NCBI GenBank assembly: GCA_016937795.1
Contig: JAFGVV010000052.1
Span: forward strand, 1-64,000
From: Paludibacteraceae bacterium
GTDB taxonomy: Bacteria > Bacteroidota > Bacteroidia > Bacteroidales > Paludibacteraceae
Reading direction: 5' to 3'
Length of the DNA: 64,000 nucleotides
Positions within the stretch are counted from its first letter, which is position 1, and each line of letters starts with the position of its first letter. Positions 17,521 to 26,600 of the stretch are shown one piece after another. The notes beneath the pieces are model-generated. The model searched no databases and was not told the origin of the DNA. It worked only from the letters and a program-made list of their open reading frames with translations. Made by a program: the position numbers and the translations under genes.

Positions 17521-17982
17521 ATGAACAAACTTATTAAGAGATTTTTCGCTACCGATGCTCAGTCATGGTCGTTGCTCGTGTCACGTTTTGCACTCGGAGT
17601 TGTTATTTTACCTCATGGCATGCAGAAAGCCCTGGGAATGTTTGGCGGTTATGGTTTTGAAGCTACACTGGGCTTTTTCCAAAGTATGGGAATGCCCCTT
17701 TTGTTAGGAGTGTTGGTTATACTAGCTGAGTTTGTTGGCGCGATTGGCGTTATTCTGGGAGCAGGATCACGTTTTATGGCATCCTCAATTTTCCTCACAC
17801 TCGGTGGTGCAATGTTTCTTGGAGGACATATGGAACACGGATTTTTCATGAACTGGTTTGGTAATCAGGCGGGTGAAGGTATCGAATACTTTCTGCTTGT
17901 CTTGGGTTTAGCAGCGGCACTTATGATTGGCGGCGGTGGAAAGTTTTCAGTAGACGCACAAATTGCTAAAAGATTAAAATAG
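17521..17982 (+). CDS. DoxX-family membrane protein
   Basis: A 153-residue protein with four membrane helices. The family signature RFALGVVILPHGMQKALGMFGGYGFE near residues 21-46 is clear, and a second conserved block, GGAMFLGGHMEHGFFMNW, follows at about 104-121. DoxX proteins are linked to quinone or thiosulfate redox reactions and to resistance to oxidative or electrophile stress. The specific role here is unknown. It follows the AraC gene and has its own -7 element and a hairpin terminator. Confidence 0.85.
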   Translation: MNKLIKRFFATDAQSWSLLVSRFALGVVILPHGMQKALGMFGGYGFEATLGFFQSMGMPLLLGVLVILAEFVGAIGVILGAGSRFMASSIFLTLGGAMFLGGHMEHGFFMNWFGNQAGEGIEYFLLVLGLAAALMIGGGGKFSVDAQIAKRLK

Positions 17983-18001
17983 AATCTTATATAATAATAT
18001 A

Positions 18002-18036
18002 AAGGTGATGGTCAGGCAGACTATCACCTTTTATTA
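18002..18036. terminator. Terminator between DoxX and the antiporter
   Basis: AAGGTGATGGTC (18002-18013) pairs with GACTATCACCTT (18019-18030), with one G-T pair, and is followed by a T-rich tract. It lies between convergent genes. Confidence 0.75.
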
Positions 18037-18059
18037 TTTGTAATTTGTGTTGTACGGAA

Positions 18060-20414
18060 TTAATTTAAATCGTAATCAATTTCTTTTTGCATCCCGTTTT
18101 CATAATCCACGCCATGAAAGCGGCTTTTCTTTTTATTGATAATCAGTGTTGATGGAATACTACGCAGCAGAGTGTCGTCATTTTCCGAGAGTTCGTTCCA
18201 TGCGGGATAACTTACAAGCATAAAGCTGAATTTTGATATTAGTGATGCGTTGTTTTTCGAACTCTTTATGAATTTCGCCCTGCCGGGGAACGTTTTTCCC
18301 AACTCGTCGGCAGCACTGCCAAGCACTTTGCTCTTTGGTATTAGATAATTTAAATCCAATACAAAGACACTGACCGATTTGTTGTTACGTATCAGGCGGC
18401 GTGCGTAGCGCATCAGGAAAACATCATCTTCACTCTGAATCAGAATTACAGTTGTGCTTATGTCGCTGAAACCTCTGTTGACAAAAACTCCTACACTACA
18501 TTTGCTGTTTTCGATAAAGTATCGTGTTTTGTCTTTAATGAGTGACCCGGGATAAAAAATTGCCTGTGTGCGGTTTACACGGTTTACGATACGATTCAAC
18601 CATTTTATGCCTGATAAAAACGATCTGTCTTTAAAAAATGGAACGCCCGATAAAGCTACGCCTGCACCAACTAACAGAAAATCGTAATTGTTATAATTCA
18701 CAGTGCGTACAATGCAATGTTCAATATTGTCGGTAATTTTATATTCTGTTTCGATAGGCAGGTTTAGTCTGACTGCTTCTTCTTTTACAGTTTTAAATCC
18801 CTCGTCCGAGTATTGATCGCCATGAAAAGGATTAATGTCGGTGCCGGGAGTGAGGTGAAGTATGTTCACTGCTAAGCTGTTTTTTGCACCGTCGAGAACT
18901 GTTTTTGCTACATATAGCAAGGGTTTGCCGTTTTCAGGATTTCCCATGGCAATGAGCGCTTTGAAAATGCCGAGTGCCTGTTGACGTTCGTATTCTTCAC
19001 GAATTCGTTTTTCAGGGAAAAGGAAGTTAATTAGTGAAAGTATTGGAGTGGTCATAAATGTGGTTACAAGCGCCATGATCACTAGCATTACAAAAATTGG
19101 TGGAGGTAAAATGCCCATCTCGTATCCGATATTCAATACAATTAATTCCATAAGCCCTCTGGTATTCATTAAAATACCAATTGAAAGACTGTCTTTCCAA
19201 CTTTCGCCCAACAGTCGTGCCGAAAAGGCGCTACCCACAAACTTTCCTATCACTGCCACTACCACGAATAACAATGCGATCCACCACAGGTAGGGTGTGT
19301 TCAGTAGCCCGAGTTCAGTGCGTAAACCTGTATAAACAAAAAACAATGGCAGTAAAAGTGTAAGCGACACATCTTCTACCTTGTCCACAATGAGTTTGCG
19401 GAATGAGGGTAGCGGAGGCATAATTACGCCGGCCAAAAATGCACCGAAAAGTGCATGAATTCCAATAAGTTGTGTGATGTAAGCAGAGATAATGAGTACG
19501 AGCAGAAAGAATGCAAACACACTTTTGGTTACTACTTCGCTGCTTTTGTAAATTTCGCCGATACGTTTCAAGAACGGTTTCATCACAAACATCATTACCA
19601 GAATGTATGCGACTGCCAGTCCGATATTAAATAACGAACTGTCGAGGCTTCCGGTTTTGGCAATGGCAATAACAGCAGCCAGTACACACCAGGCAGTCAC
19701 ATCGTTGAAGGCGGCACTGGCAATCGAAATAGTACCCAAATGCGTTTTGGTTAGTCCTTTTTCCTGCACAATGCGTGCAAGTACCGGGAATGCGGTGATA
19801 CTCATTGAGATGCCTATGAATAGCGCAAAGGAAGCATAATCAGTTTGTCCGGCAGCAAACTCTTCGTAAAGATAGTAAGCAAGCCACATTCCCATAAAAT
19901 ACGGAATAATTATACTTGCCTGACTAATGACAAAGGTGGTTCCCATCTTGTTTTTCAACGCGCTGAGGTCGAGTTCCATACCGATTACAAACATGAAGAG
20001 CACAAGTCCGATTTCACTCAGTATATAAATATTGGAAAGCGATTCGGGTGTAAAAAGAAAGTGGTAGGCTTCGGGGAAAAAATATCCGAGCAATGAAGGT
20101 CCGAGCACTATTCCGGCCAAAATTTCTCCAATCACGGTAGGTTGTCCGATTTTTACAAATAAAAAACCAAAAACCCGGGACACCAGCAAAATAGAAATTA
20201 TTTGCAAAAGAAGCATGGCTGCAGGTTCCATGACGTTGTGCATCATCGCAATGCGAAAATTGTCAAGAAGGGCTCCTTTTAATGCAGTTGAACTTTCGGT
20301 CGCTGTAACAGCTATTTCAAATTTCCCTGCACTGCGGAAAAGTAAATAGGTGAGTACTACGAAAAGTACCATCATTATTGTATAAAATGACCAGGTATGT
20401 ACTGTTTTCTTCAT
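18060..20414 (-). CDS. CPA2-type cation/proton antiporter with USP-like C-terminus
   Basis: A 784-residue membrane protein. After an N-terminal helix (about 10-27) and a periplasmic linker come 12-13 helices of the Na+/H+ or K+/H+ exchanger domain (about 65-460), with GQPTVIGEILAGIVLGPSLLG and the FNDVTAW motif carrying the Asp typical of CPA2 transporters. The cytoplasmic tail (about 470-780) has two alpha/beta segments resembling universal stress protein domains rather than TrkA-N/RCK domains. This suggests control by a nucleotide or other small ligand. It exchanges a monovalent cation for protons. It lies 35 bp downstream of a GNAT gene and is probably co-transcribed with it. Confidence 0.87.
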   Translation of the reverse strand: MKKTVHTWSFYTIMMVLFVVLTYLLFRSAGKFEIAVTATESSTALKGALLDNFRIAMMHNVMEPAAMLLLQIISILLVSRVFGFLFVKIGQPTVIGEILAGIVLGPSLLGYFFPEAYHFLFTPESLSNIYILSEIGLVLFMFVIGMELDLSALKNKMGTTFVISQASIIIPYFMGMWLAYYLYEEFAAGQTDYASFALFIGISMSITAFPVLARIVQEKGLTKTHLGTISIASAAFNDVTAWCVLAAVIAIAKTGSLDSSLFNIGLAVAYILVMMFVMKPFLKRIGEIYKSSEVVTKSVFAFFLLVLIISAYITQLIGIHALFGAFLAGVIMPPLPSFRKLIVDKVEDVSLTLLLPLFFVYTGLRTELGLLNTPYLWWIALLFVVVAVIGKFVGSAFSARLLGESWKDSLSIGILMNTRGLMELIVLNIGYEMGILPPPIFVMLVIMALVTTFMTTPILSLINFLFPEKRIREEYERQQALGIFKALIAMGNPENGKPLLYVAKTVLDGAKNSLAVNILHLTPGTDINPFHGDQYSDEGFKTVKEEAVRLNLPIETEYKITDNIEHCIVRTVNYNNYDFLLVGAGVALSGVPFFKDRSFLSGIKWLNRIVNRVNRTQAIFYPGSLIKDKTRYFIENSKCSVGVFVNRGFSDISTTVILIQSEDDVFLMRYARRLIRNNKSVSVFVLDLNYLIPKSKVLGSAADELGKTFPGRAKFIKSSKNNASLISKFSFMLVSYPAWNELSENDDTLLRSIPSTLIINKKKSRFHGVDYENGMQKEIDYDLN

Positions 20415-20449
20415 ATAGTATTATTCAGGATTCACGGGCAGTTAATGGG

Positions 20450-20917
20450 CTACAATATTAGATTTTTTATCATTTTTCGATGTGGTATTCCCACTTCATA
20501 AAACTCTTCGCCAAAAAACTGATAGTTTTGTTTAAGGTAAAAATTAAGCGCAGCTAGTCGGGCATGAAGCACTATTTGCGTATAACCTAAACTCAATGCA
20601 TGTTTCTCTGCGAAGCGTACCATTGTAATTCCAATTCCTTTCGACTGATAAACTGCAGCTACAGCTACCTGACGCATTTTCAGCGTTCCAGCGTTCAGCG
20701 GGAGCAAAAGCATGCATCCTACAATACTATTATCAATAAATGCTGCGATGTGAATATCGGCACTGTCGCGTGTGAGGTCTTCGTCGAAAAGATTCATTCC
20801 CAGCGGCTTTCTCAATACTTCGTTGCGTAGCAATAGCTCCGATTGATATGCTTCGGAATAGTAATCAATAATTTTCACAACTAATTCTGAGTTCGAAAAA
20901 TCTGCATTTACGTTCAT
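20450..20917 (-). CDS. GNAT-family N-acetyltransferase
   Basis: A 155-residue acetyltransferase with the acetyl-CoA binding motif MRQVAVAAVYQSKGIGITMV (motif A, about residues 81-100) and the later HARLAALNFYLKQNYQ. The substrate is unknown. I start at ATG 20917 (MNVNADF); the in-frame TTG six bases upstream is less likely. It is the first gene of a pair with the antiporter. Confidence 0.85.
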   Translation of the reverse strand: MNVNADFSNSELVVKIIDYYSEAYQSELLLRNEVLRKPLGMNLFDEDLTRDSADIHIAAFIDNSIVGCMLLLPLNAGTLKMRQVAVAAVYQSKGIGITMVRFAEKHALSLGYTQIVLHARLAALNFYLKQNYQFFGEEFYEVGIPHRKMIKNLIL

Positions 20918-21006
20918 AAACAACTAAGAGTGTTGAAATGTTTTTGCTAAATTCTCCGCTAAATTACTCATTTTCTTCGTTTCGTGTTTTACCTGAAACA
21001 AAAAAA

Positions 21007-21042
21007 TCAGGATATGCGATTAAAAAGAATCACATATCCTGA
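21007..21042 (-). terminator. Terminator of the GH43 transcript
   Basis: TCAGGATATG-C-GATT pairs with AATC-A-CATATCCTGA. On the minus strand a run of seven T residues follows. It lies about 95 bp beyond the GH43 stop codon. Confidence 0.75.
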
Positions 21043-21135
21043 AAAAGTAAGAATGATAGTATTGAGTAAATTCCGATAAGAAATTCAGGTTCTAATCATT
21101 TTCTGAGGGAATTTAATATTGTTTGTTCTGAAGTA

Positions 21136-22869
21136 TTAATTTATTTTTTTACCCCAAAGCGATACACCTACACTGTTTATTCCTGTGTACACTATTGTTG
21201 GTACACGTGGATTGGCCTCCCAGTCGAGTTCACGTTCAATTTTAAATTTTTGAGAACCGATAATCAGTGTTTTCGAATATGCATTATATGACCATTTTCC
21301 TACATAAGCACCAAGGCATGTGTAGTTTTCGAGCAGTGTTATTGAAACTGACTTTTGTTGAACTCCCGGTACATAATTTAATACAATATGCTCATAAGTT
21401 CCTACCAAATCGCTGTCGGTTATAAAATCCTGTGGCACATTGGCATAACGTTCAGGTGAAACCATTGGCCAGCCGTCGTCGGTCCACGAAATTTTACGCA
21501 CATGTCCCATCATAATGGCATTGCTGTACGCATTTCCACCTGTATTGGCAGGTAGTCGTCCCTGCGAGGCGTAAAACCACTGACCATTATCGGGGTTTTG
21601 AAACACCGCACAGTGCGAGAATCCGACCCACCCCGAATGGTTATTGAATTTATAGGGATGTGTAATTATGGGCCAACATTCGGCGCCGGTAGTGATATTA
21701 GCTCCGTTGTATCCCAGATAGGGCCCGAGAATGTTGCGCGAACGACAAACGCGGGTGTTGTAGTTTACCGACAATTCGTCATAAGCCAGAAAAAGATAAT
21801 AATAACCCGTCTCGGGATTGAAAATAATTTCGGGACCTTCCTGTGCCTGCCAACGATTATTATCGTTGTTTACGCGGCGTGCCACTCTGGTTCCATAATC
21901 GGCCAGTGTATTCAGTGTATAGGGTTTTCCTGTATCGGGGTCGAGTTTTACAGCCGGAATACCACTATGCCACGAACCATAAATAAGCCAGTGTTCGCCC
22001 TCAGGCGTTACAATATAAGTGGGGTCGATGGCATTCCATTTAAAATAACCACTCCAGTCATTGGTGCTGGCTCTTGCATACGAGCTGCGGTCGCTCACGG
22101 AACTTATCACATAACCTTTGTCAACCCACTGATTCGCACCCGGATTTGTCGACTCCATTAGTCCGATAAATGCACGTTCAGTCCATGAGTTATCAAAATT
22201 TTCGGGAGTGTTTGGTAGTCCGGTTTTTATATAATTATCTACTATTACCGAATAATACATACGAAAAACCCCATCCACATTTCTCACTACAGGAGCCCAA
22301 AAGCCAAATTGAGGATTGTCGATAGCTGCAAGCGACATGCGTGCTCTGATCGCATTCAACGAATCTTTAATCCAGGTGGGAGGAGTTTGTTTCATTGGCG
22401 ATGCCAGTATAGTCCAGTTTACAAGGTCGCGCGAGTAGCGTCCCAGATAGTGCCCATATCCAAATGATGCGTTCCCATACGATGCATCCGTTTGATACAT
22501 GTAATAATATGAACCAAACTTTGCCACAGTAGGGTCGTGTACGTTGGCCAGATTCCACTGTGCGCGCGAAGTCCACGATGAGATGCCCGCCAATGCGTAA
22601 TCGTCAGCATATTTTGGAGCGTTATAGCTTGTTTGCGGAATATCGAAGATTTTTATACTGTCGATGCCGGAGATTAATACGCTGATGATTGAGTTGTTAG
22701 TTCGGTGTATTCGCAGTTGCAACTTGTCGGCGCTAAATGTCAAGCTGTCGATTAGCGAATTTTGATACGATTGTACCGAGCCAAGCTTCCTATAAACATA
22801 CACCTTGTCTTCGGCTAACGACGAGAAAATGAATAACGAGCATATCAGCAGAAAGAAGTGATGCTTCAT
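21136..22869 (-). CDS. GH43 arabinan-degrading enzyme (endo-arabinanase-like), secreted
   Basis: 577 residues with a signal peptide (to about residue 19). Residues 20-75 form a small beta module also found in the adjacent T9SS protein. The five-bladed propeller of GH43 follows. Catalytic residues are visible: base Asp112 (HDPT), pKa-modulating Asp282 (IDPTY) and acid Glu344 (QEGPE). Residues about 490-577 form an extra beta domain, as in the Bacteroides GH43 endo-arabinanases. The likely substrate is arabinan or arabino-oligosaccharides from pectin. The start overlaps the upstream stop (ATGA), so translation is coupled. The GH51 gene and the HTCS next door support an arabinan locus. A xylan-type GH43 is less likely. 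Confidence 0.87.
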   Translation of the reverse strand: MKHHFFLLICSLFIFSSLAEDKVYVYRKLGSVQSYQNSLIDSLTFSADKLQLRIHRTNNSIISVLISGIDSIKIFDIPQTSYNAPKYADDYALAGISSWTSRAQWNLANVHDPTVAKFGSYYYMYQTDASYGNASFGYGHYLGRYSRDLVNWTILASPMKQTPPTWIKDSLNAIRARMSLAAIDNPQFGFWAPVVRNVDGVFRMYYSVIVDNYIKTGLPNTPENFDNSWTERAFIGLMESTNPGANQWVDKGYVISSVSDRSSYARASTNDWSGYFKWNAIDPTYIVTPEGEHWLIYGSWHSGIPAVKLDPDTGKPYTLNTLADYGTRVARRVNNDNNRWQAQEGPEIIFNPETGYYYLFLAYDELSVNYNTRVCRSRNILGPYLGYNGANITTGAECWPIITHPYKFNNHSGWVGFSHCAVFQNPDNGQWFYASQGRLPANTGGNAYSNAIMMGHVRKISWTDDGWPMVSPERYANVPQDFITDSDLVGTYEHIVLNYVPGVQQKSVSITLLENYTCLGAYVGKWSYNAYSKTLIIGSQKFKIERELDWEANPRVPTIVYTGINSVGVSLWGKKIN

Positions 22870-23330
22870 AATTTATTGAATTTCAGGTTTCTGTTGTCGA
22901 TTTTTAAAATATAAAGTCCGGTGCGAAGCTTATCAACTGTAATGCTTTGCTTTTCGTTGAGCTTAGCCTGCAAATGTAGTTTTCCCTGCATGTCGAAAAT
23001 ACTGTATGAACTATCTTTTGTTATGTGTCCTTTTACCGAAACGAATGAATGGGCAGGGTTGGGATAAAGTGTTATTGCATCATCGGTTTTAAGCTTATCG
23101 ACCGACGAGATAGTTGTAAAGCTTAACTTTTGAATTGTAGATAGATTATAAAGTTGTTCTGATGAGTTGTGAAAAACAATACTTTCGTTGCTAAATGTGA
23201 TTTTCTTTATTTCGCCTAACAAATATGCCTGTGAAGAACCATCGACTTTGCTTATCAAAAGCGCATTTTGTGTCATCGAAGCGGGAAGAATGCAGCAAAG
23301 CAGTAAAAGTGATAAAGTAATTTTTTTCAT
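22866..23330 (-). CDS. Small secreted protein with T9SS sorting domain
   Basis: 154 residues. A signal peptide (to about residue 20, SMTQ) is followed by a short module (LLISKVDGSSQAYLLGEIKK, about 23-42) that resembles the N-terminus of the GH43 protein. A type A T9SS C-terminal domain starts at LYPNPAHSFVSVKG (about residue 88) and ends in a LRTGLYILKI pattern. There is no recognisable catalytic or binding domain between them, so this is nearly a bare sorting tail. The start at ATG 23330 follows the promoter by about 50 nt. It is the first gene of a coupled pair with GH43 (4-bp ATGA overlap) and may help display or bind the arabinanase or its substrate. Confidence 0.72.
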   Translation of the reverse strand: MKKITLSLLLLCCILPASMTQNALLISKVDGSSQAYLLGEIKKITFSNESIVFHNSSEQLYNLSTIQKLSFTTISSVDKLKTDDAITLYPNPAHSFVSVKGHITKDSSYSIFDMQGKLHLQAKLNEKQSITVDKLRTGLYILKIDNRNLKFNKL

Positions 23331-23381
23331 AAAAAAATAATTTATTCGGACGTGCATGTCGGACCGATGTTTATTTGTTTG

Positions 23382-23418
23382 CAAAGATATATTATCACGC
23401 TTATAAACAAGTGGACAA
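23382..23418 (-). promoter_or_regulatory. Promoter and candidate HTCS site of the T9SS/GH43 pair
   Basis: On the minus strand, TTGTCCAC (23418-23411) is followed after exactly 21 nt by the -7 element TATCTTTG (23389-23382). A TTG 18 nt before the -7 could serve as the -33. The same box and spacing occur at the GH51 promoter. A second TCCAC lies 10 nt further upstream. Confidence 0.6.
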
Positions 23419-23538
23419 ACGTGGATTGCATTAGGATAAAACATTCATTCGTGAATAATTTTATGCGGATTTAACAGTTTGGATTGTTTGAAAAAATAAA
23501 TCCCCCCAAAAAACGAGTTTATCCCCTCGTTGCATGCC

Positions 23539-23556
23539 CGAAAATATGTATTTTCG
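23539..23556. promoter_or_regulatory. 18-bp perfect palindrome upstream of the HTCS gene
   Basis: CGAAAATA-TG-TATTTTCG, arms of 8 bp with a 2-bp centre, 106 bp before the HTCS start. Its right arm (TATTTTCG) resembles a -7 element. It could be an operator; no T tract follows, so it is not a terminator. Confidence 0.45.
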
Positions 23557-23661
23557 TAAATTCATAAAAACTGCGTGCGCTAAATCTAATTGTTTAGCAT
23601 AAAACGTTTTATTTATACATGAATCTGAGTGATTGAATGCTGATACGTTAAATGCATCGAA

Positions 23662-26600
23662 ATGAAAGCGAAAAATATAATTGCTCTTACAATACTTACT
23701 CTCTTTATCAGTCATTTGTCGTATGCACAATACAAAATAAGGCACATTACTGCTGATGACGGTTTGTCGAGAAATCATGTGTTTCATATTTTTCGCGATT
23801 CTCATGGTTTTATGTGGTTTTCCACGGCCAAAGGTCTCGATCGGTTCGACGGCTATGATTTTATACATTTCGATAGTAATACACGCGAAAATCCTTTGCC
23901 GAACGATGTGGTGCATTGTGTTAGCGAAGATTCGAATGGAAATTTATGGATTGGTACTGAAAATGGTTTGTTTTTTTATGAATACAAATCCGGTGAAATT
24001 CAGGAGGCCGCAGCTAAAATTAAGAGTAATTCGAATGTGTTGAAAAACAATATCCGCTTTATCAGTCGTGACGAAAATGACATGCTTTGGGTAGGGCATG
24101 ATGCTGGGCTTAGCGTGTTAAGTTTTGATGATCAGGGTGTTTGTGTGGTCATGGCTGCGTTCGAAAGTAAAACTGTTGAAGCCATAACCTTTAACAACGG
24201 CAATATTTATGTAGGCGATGCCAACGATGTGTTTCGCCTGATTAAGACAAACGATCAAAAGTTTAGCCGCGTGGCTACCGAGGATAAACTACAAAATCTC
24301 GCCGGAGATGTGAATGTGCTTTTTATCGACAGAAATTTTTTGTGGGCAGGTACCGGAAATGGCCTTTACCGTTATGATATGAATACCGAAGAAATACGAT
24401 ATTATCAATACGATGCCTCCAACAACAATTCCCTGAGCTCAGCAACTGTAACCGATATTGCCCGTAGCAAGGATGGATGTATTATGGTGGCAACTTTAAT
24501 CGGGCTTAATATTTACGATTATAATACAGATAAGTTTTCATGCCTCACATCAGCTGCTTATCCTTCGCCAAATGCGCTTAGCAATAATTTTATGAGTTGT
24601 CTGCTCTCCGACGATGAGGCTATGTGGGCAGGTACTGAAAAAGGTGGTGTAAACTTATTGCTTCCCGAGCAAAATTTCTTCAATAATATTGTTCACAACG
24701 AAAGCATTCCTACAAGTTTGTCGAAGAATCCTGTGAATGCTATTTTCGAAGACGGCGATGGAGATCTTTGGGTAGGAACGGTTGAAGGTGGTTTAAATAT
24801 CAGGACTAAAGGTAATAATGGTTTTTTACATAGTGTACATCAATCGGAAAATGTACAGAGCTTGAGCCATAATTCGGTAAGTGCTATTACACAGGACTAT
24901 AACGGAGACTATTGGATTGCAACATGGGGAGCGGGTTTGAATAAGCTTCTTAACAGAGATAAATTCAGACCTGTTTTTAAAAGGTATGTTGACTCTCCTG
25001 CCATAACAGGTGATATTTCGAGCAATTTTGTAGCCACTGTTTTGTCCGATCAGATTTTGAGCGGATTGTTTGTAGGAACACGCAGTGGTCTCGATTTTAT
25101 TGATGTTAATTCGGATGAAATATTCCCTGTGTTGCGACAATTGCCTGAATATAAAGCAATAAAGTCGGTAACGGGCACTTTTATCGATTCGAAACGCAGA
25201 CTTTGGGTAGGCACGGGTAATGGTTTGTTTTGTATTTATCTTAATCGCTCCGATTTTCGAAGACAAATAGTTGCATATCAGCACTTTCATTACAAACTAA
25301 CTGATCCCGATTCCAAGGAAATAGAAAAAATAAGTTGTATCCTCGAAAGCCGGAATCATAAAATGTGGTTCGGAAGCAACGGTAACGGCCTTTATTCGTT
25401 CGAAAATGTTGCAGGAAAAGGAGTTTTTAAAAAGTTCGATGTCCGCAGTGGCCTTACCGATAATGTGCTGTATGGCATTCTAGAGGACGAAACCGGCACT
25501 TTGTGGTTAAGTACCGATAAAGGTTTATGTGCTTTCGAGCCCGGCAAAAAAAGCTTTCGGAGTTTTAGTACAGTGGATGGACTTGCATCGAACCAGTTTT
25601 ATTGGGATGCATATTACAAAGGACGAGATGGGAAACTTTATTTCGGGCATGTAGCCGGACTTACCTGGTTCGATCCATTGAAATATATCCCACAGCAGAG
25701 TAATAATAGTGTTGAGATTACACGTATTTCAATACTCAATCAATTTGTGTTCCCTGCACGGCAATCAGGAACTGACAATCATTTGCAGTTCGCTGGCAAC
25801 AAGCTTGTAGGAATGGTGTTAAAAGAATCCGATAGGGCATTTAGTGTGGAGTTTTCATCATTGAATTATTTTTATCCTGATAAAATTAAATACGCTTATC
25901 GGCTAAAAGGCTTTGATAATCAATGGAAAGAGGTGGGTTCGGAGCGAAGATTTGCAAATTTTACCAATATCGGATATGGCAATTATCAACTCGAAATAAA
26001 ATGCACAAATGCTGATGGTGCTTGGTCGGATAGTGTGAAAACGTTGCATATTAAAGTGATACCCCCGCTTTATAAAACATGGTGGTTTGTTCTGCTGGTG
26101 GTTGCTCTTTTGTTATATGCAATTTTTAGTTACTACAAATATCGCATCAATCTGCTCGTTCGTCAGGAGATTCATCTTCGCAAACAGGTGGACGAACGCA
26201 CAAGTGAAATAGAACAACAGAAAGAAATGCTTCAGGATCAGGCATTGAAGCTGAAGGAAAATATGAATATACTGCTCGATCATCAGGCTGAATTGTCGCA
26301 GAAAAATGATATGTTGATACGGCAAAATCATGAGATAACCCGTCAAAAAGAAGAACTTGAGGAGCTAACGCGGAAAGTAGAAGAGGTTACTGTCGATAAA
26401 ATTTCCTTTTTCACCAATATTACCCACGAGTTTCGGACACCAATTACACTTATACTCGGACCGGTGGAGCGTGCGCTAAAATTAAGTACTAACCCAAAAG
26501 TGCTTGAGCAACTTGATATTGTTAAGCGAAACTCACGCTTACTGCTTTCGTTAATTAATCAATTGATGGATTTTAGAAAAGTGGACTCCGAAAGAATGAA

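Larger units (their letters stand above)
23331..23661. other. Divergent regulatory region of the arabinan locus, 331 bp
   Basis: Holds the leftward promoter with its TTGTCCAC box and a perfect 18-bp palindrome (23539-23556). The HTCS promoter itself is not clear: TATTTTCG at 23549-23556 is a near match to the -7 consensus and overlaps the palindrome. No gene is seen. Confidence 0.6.
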
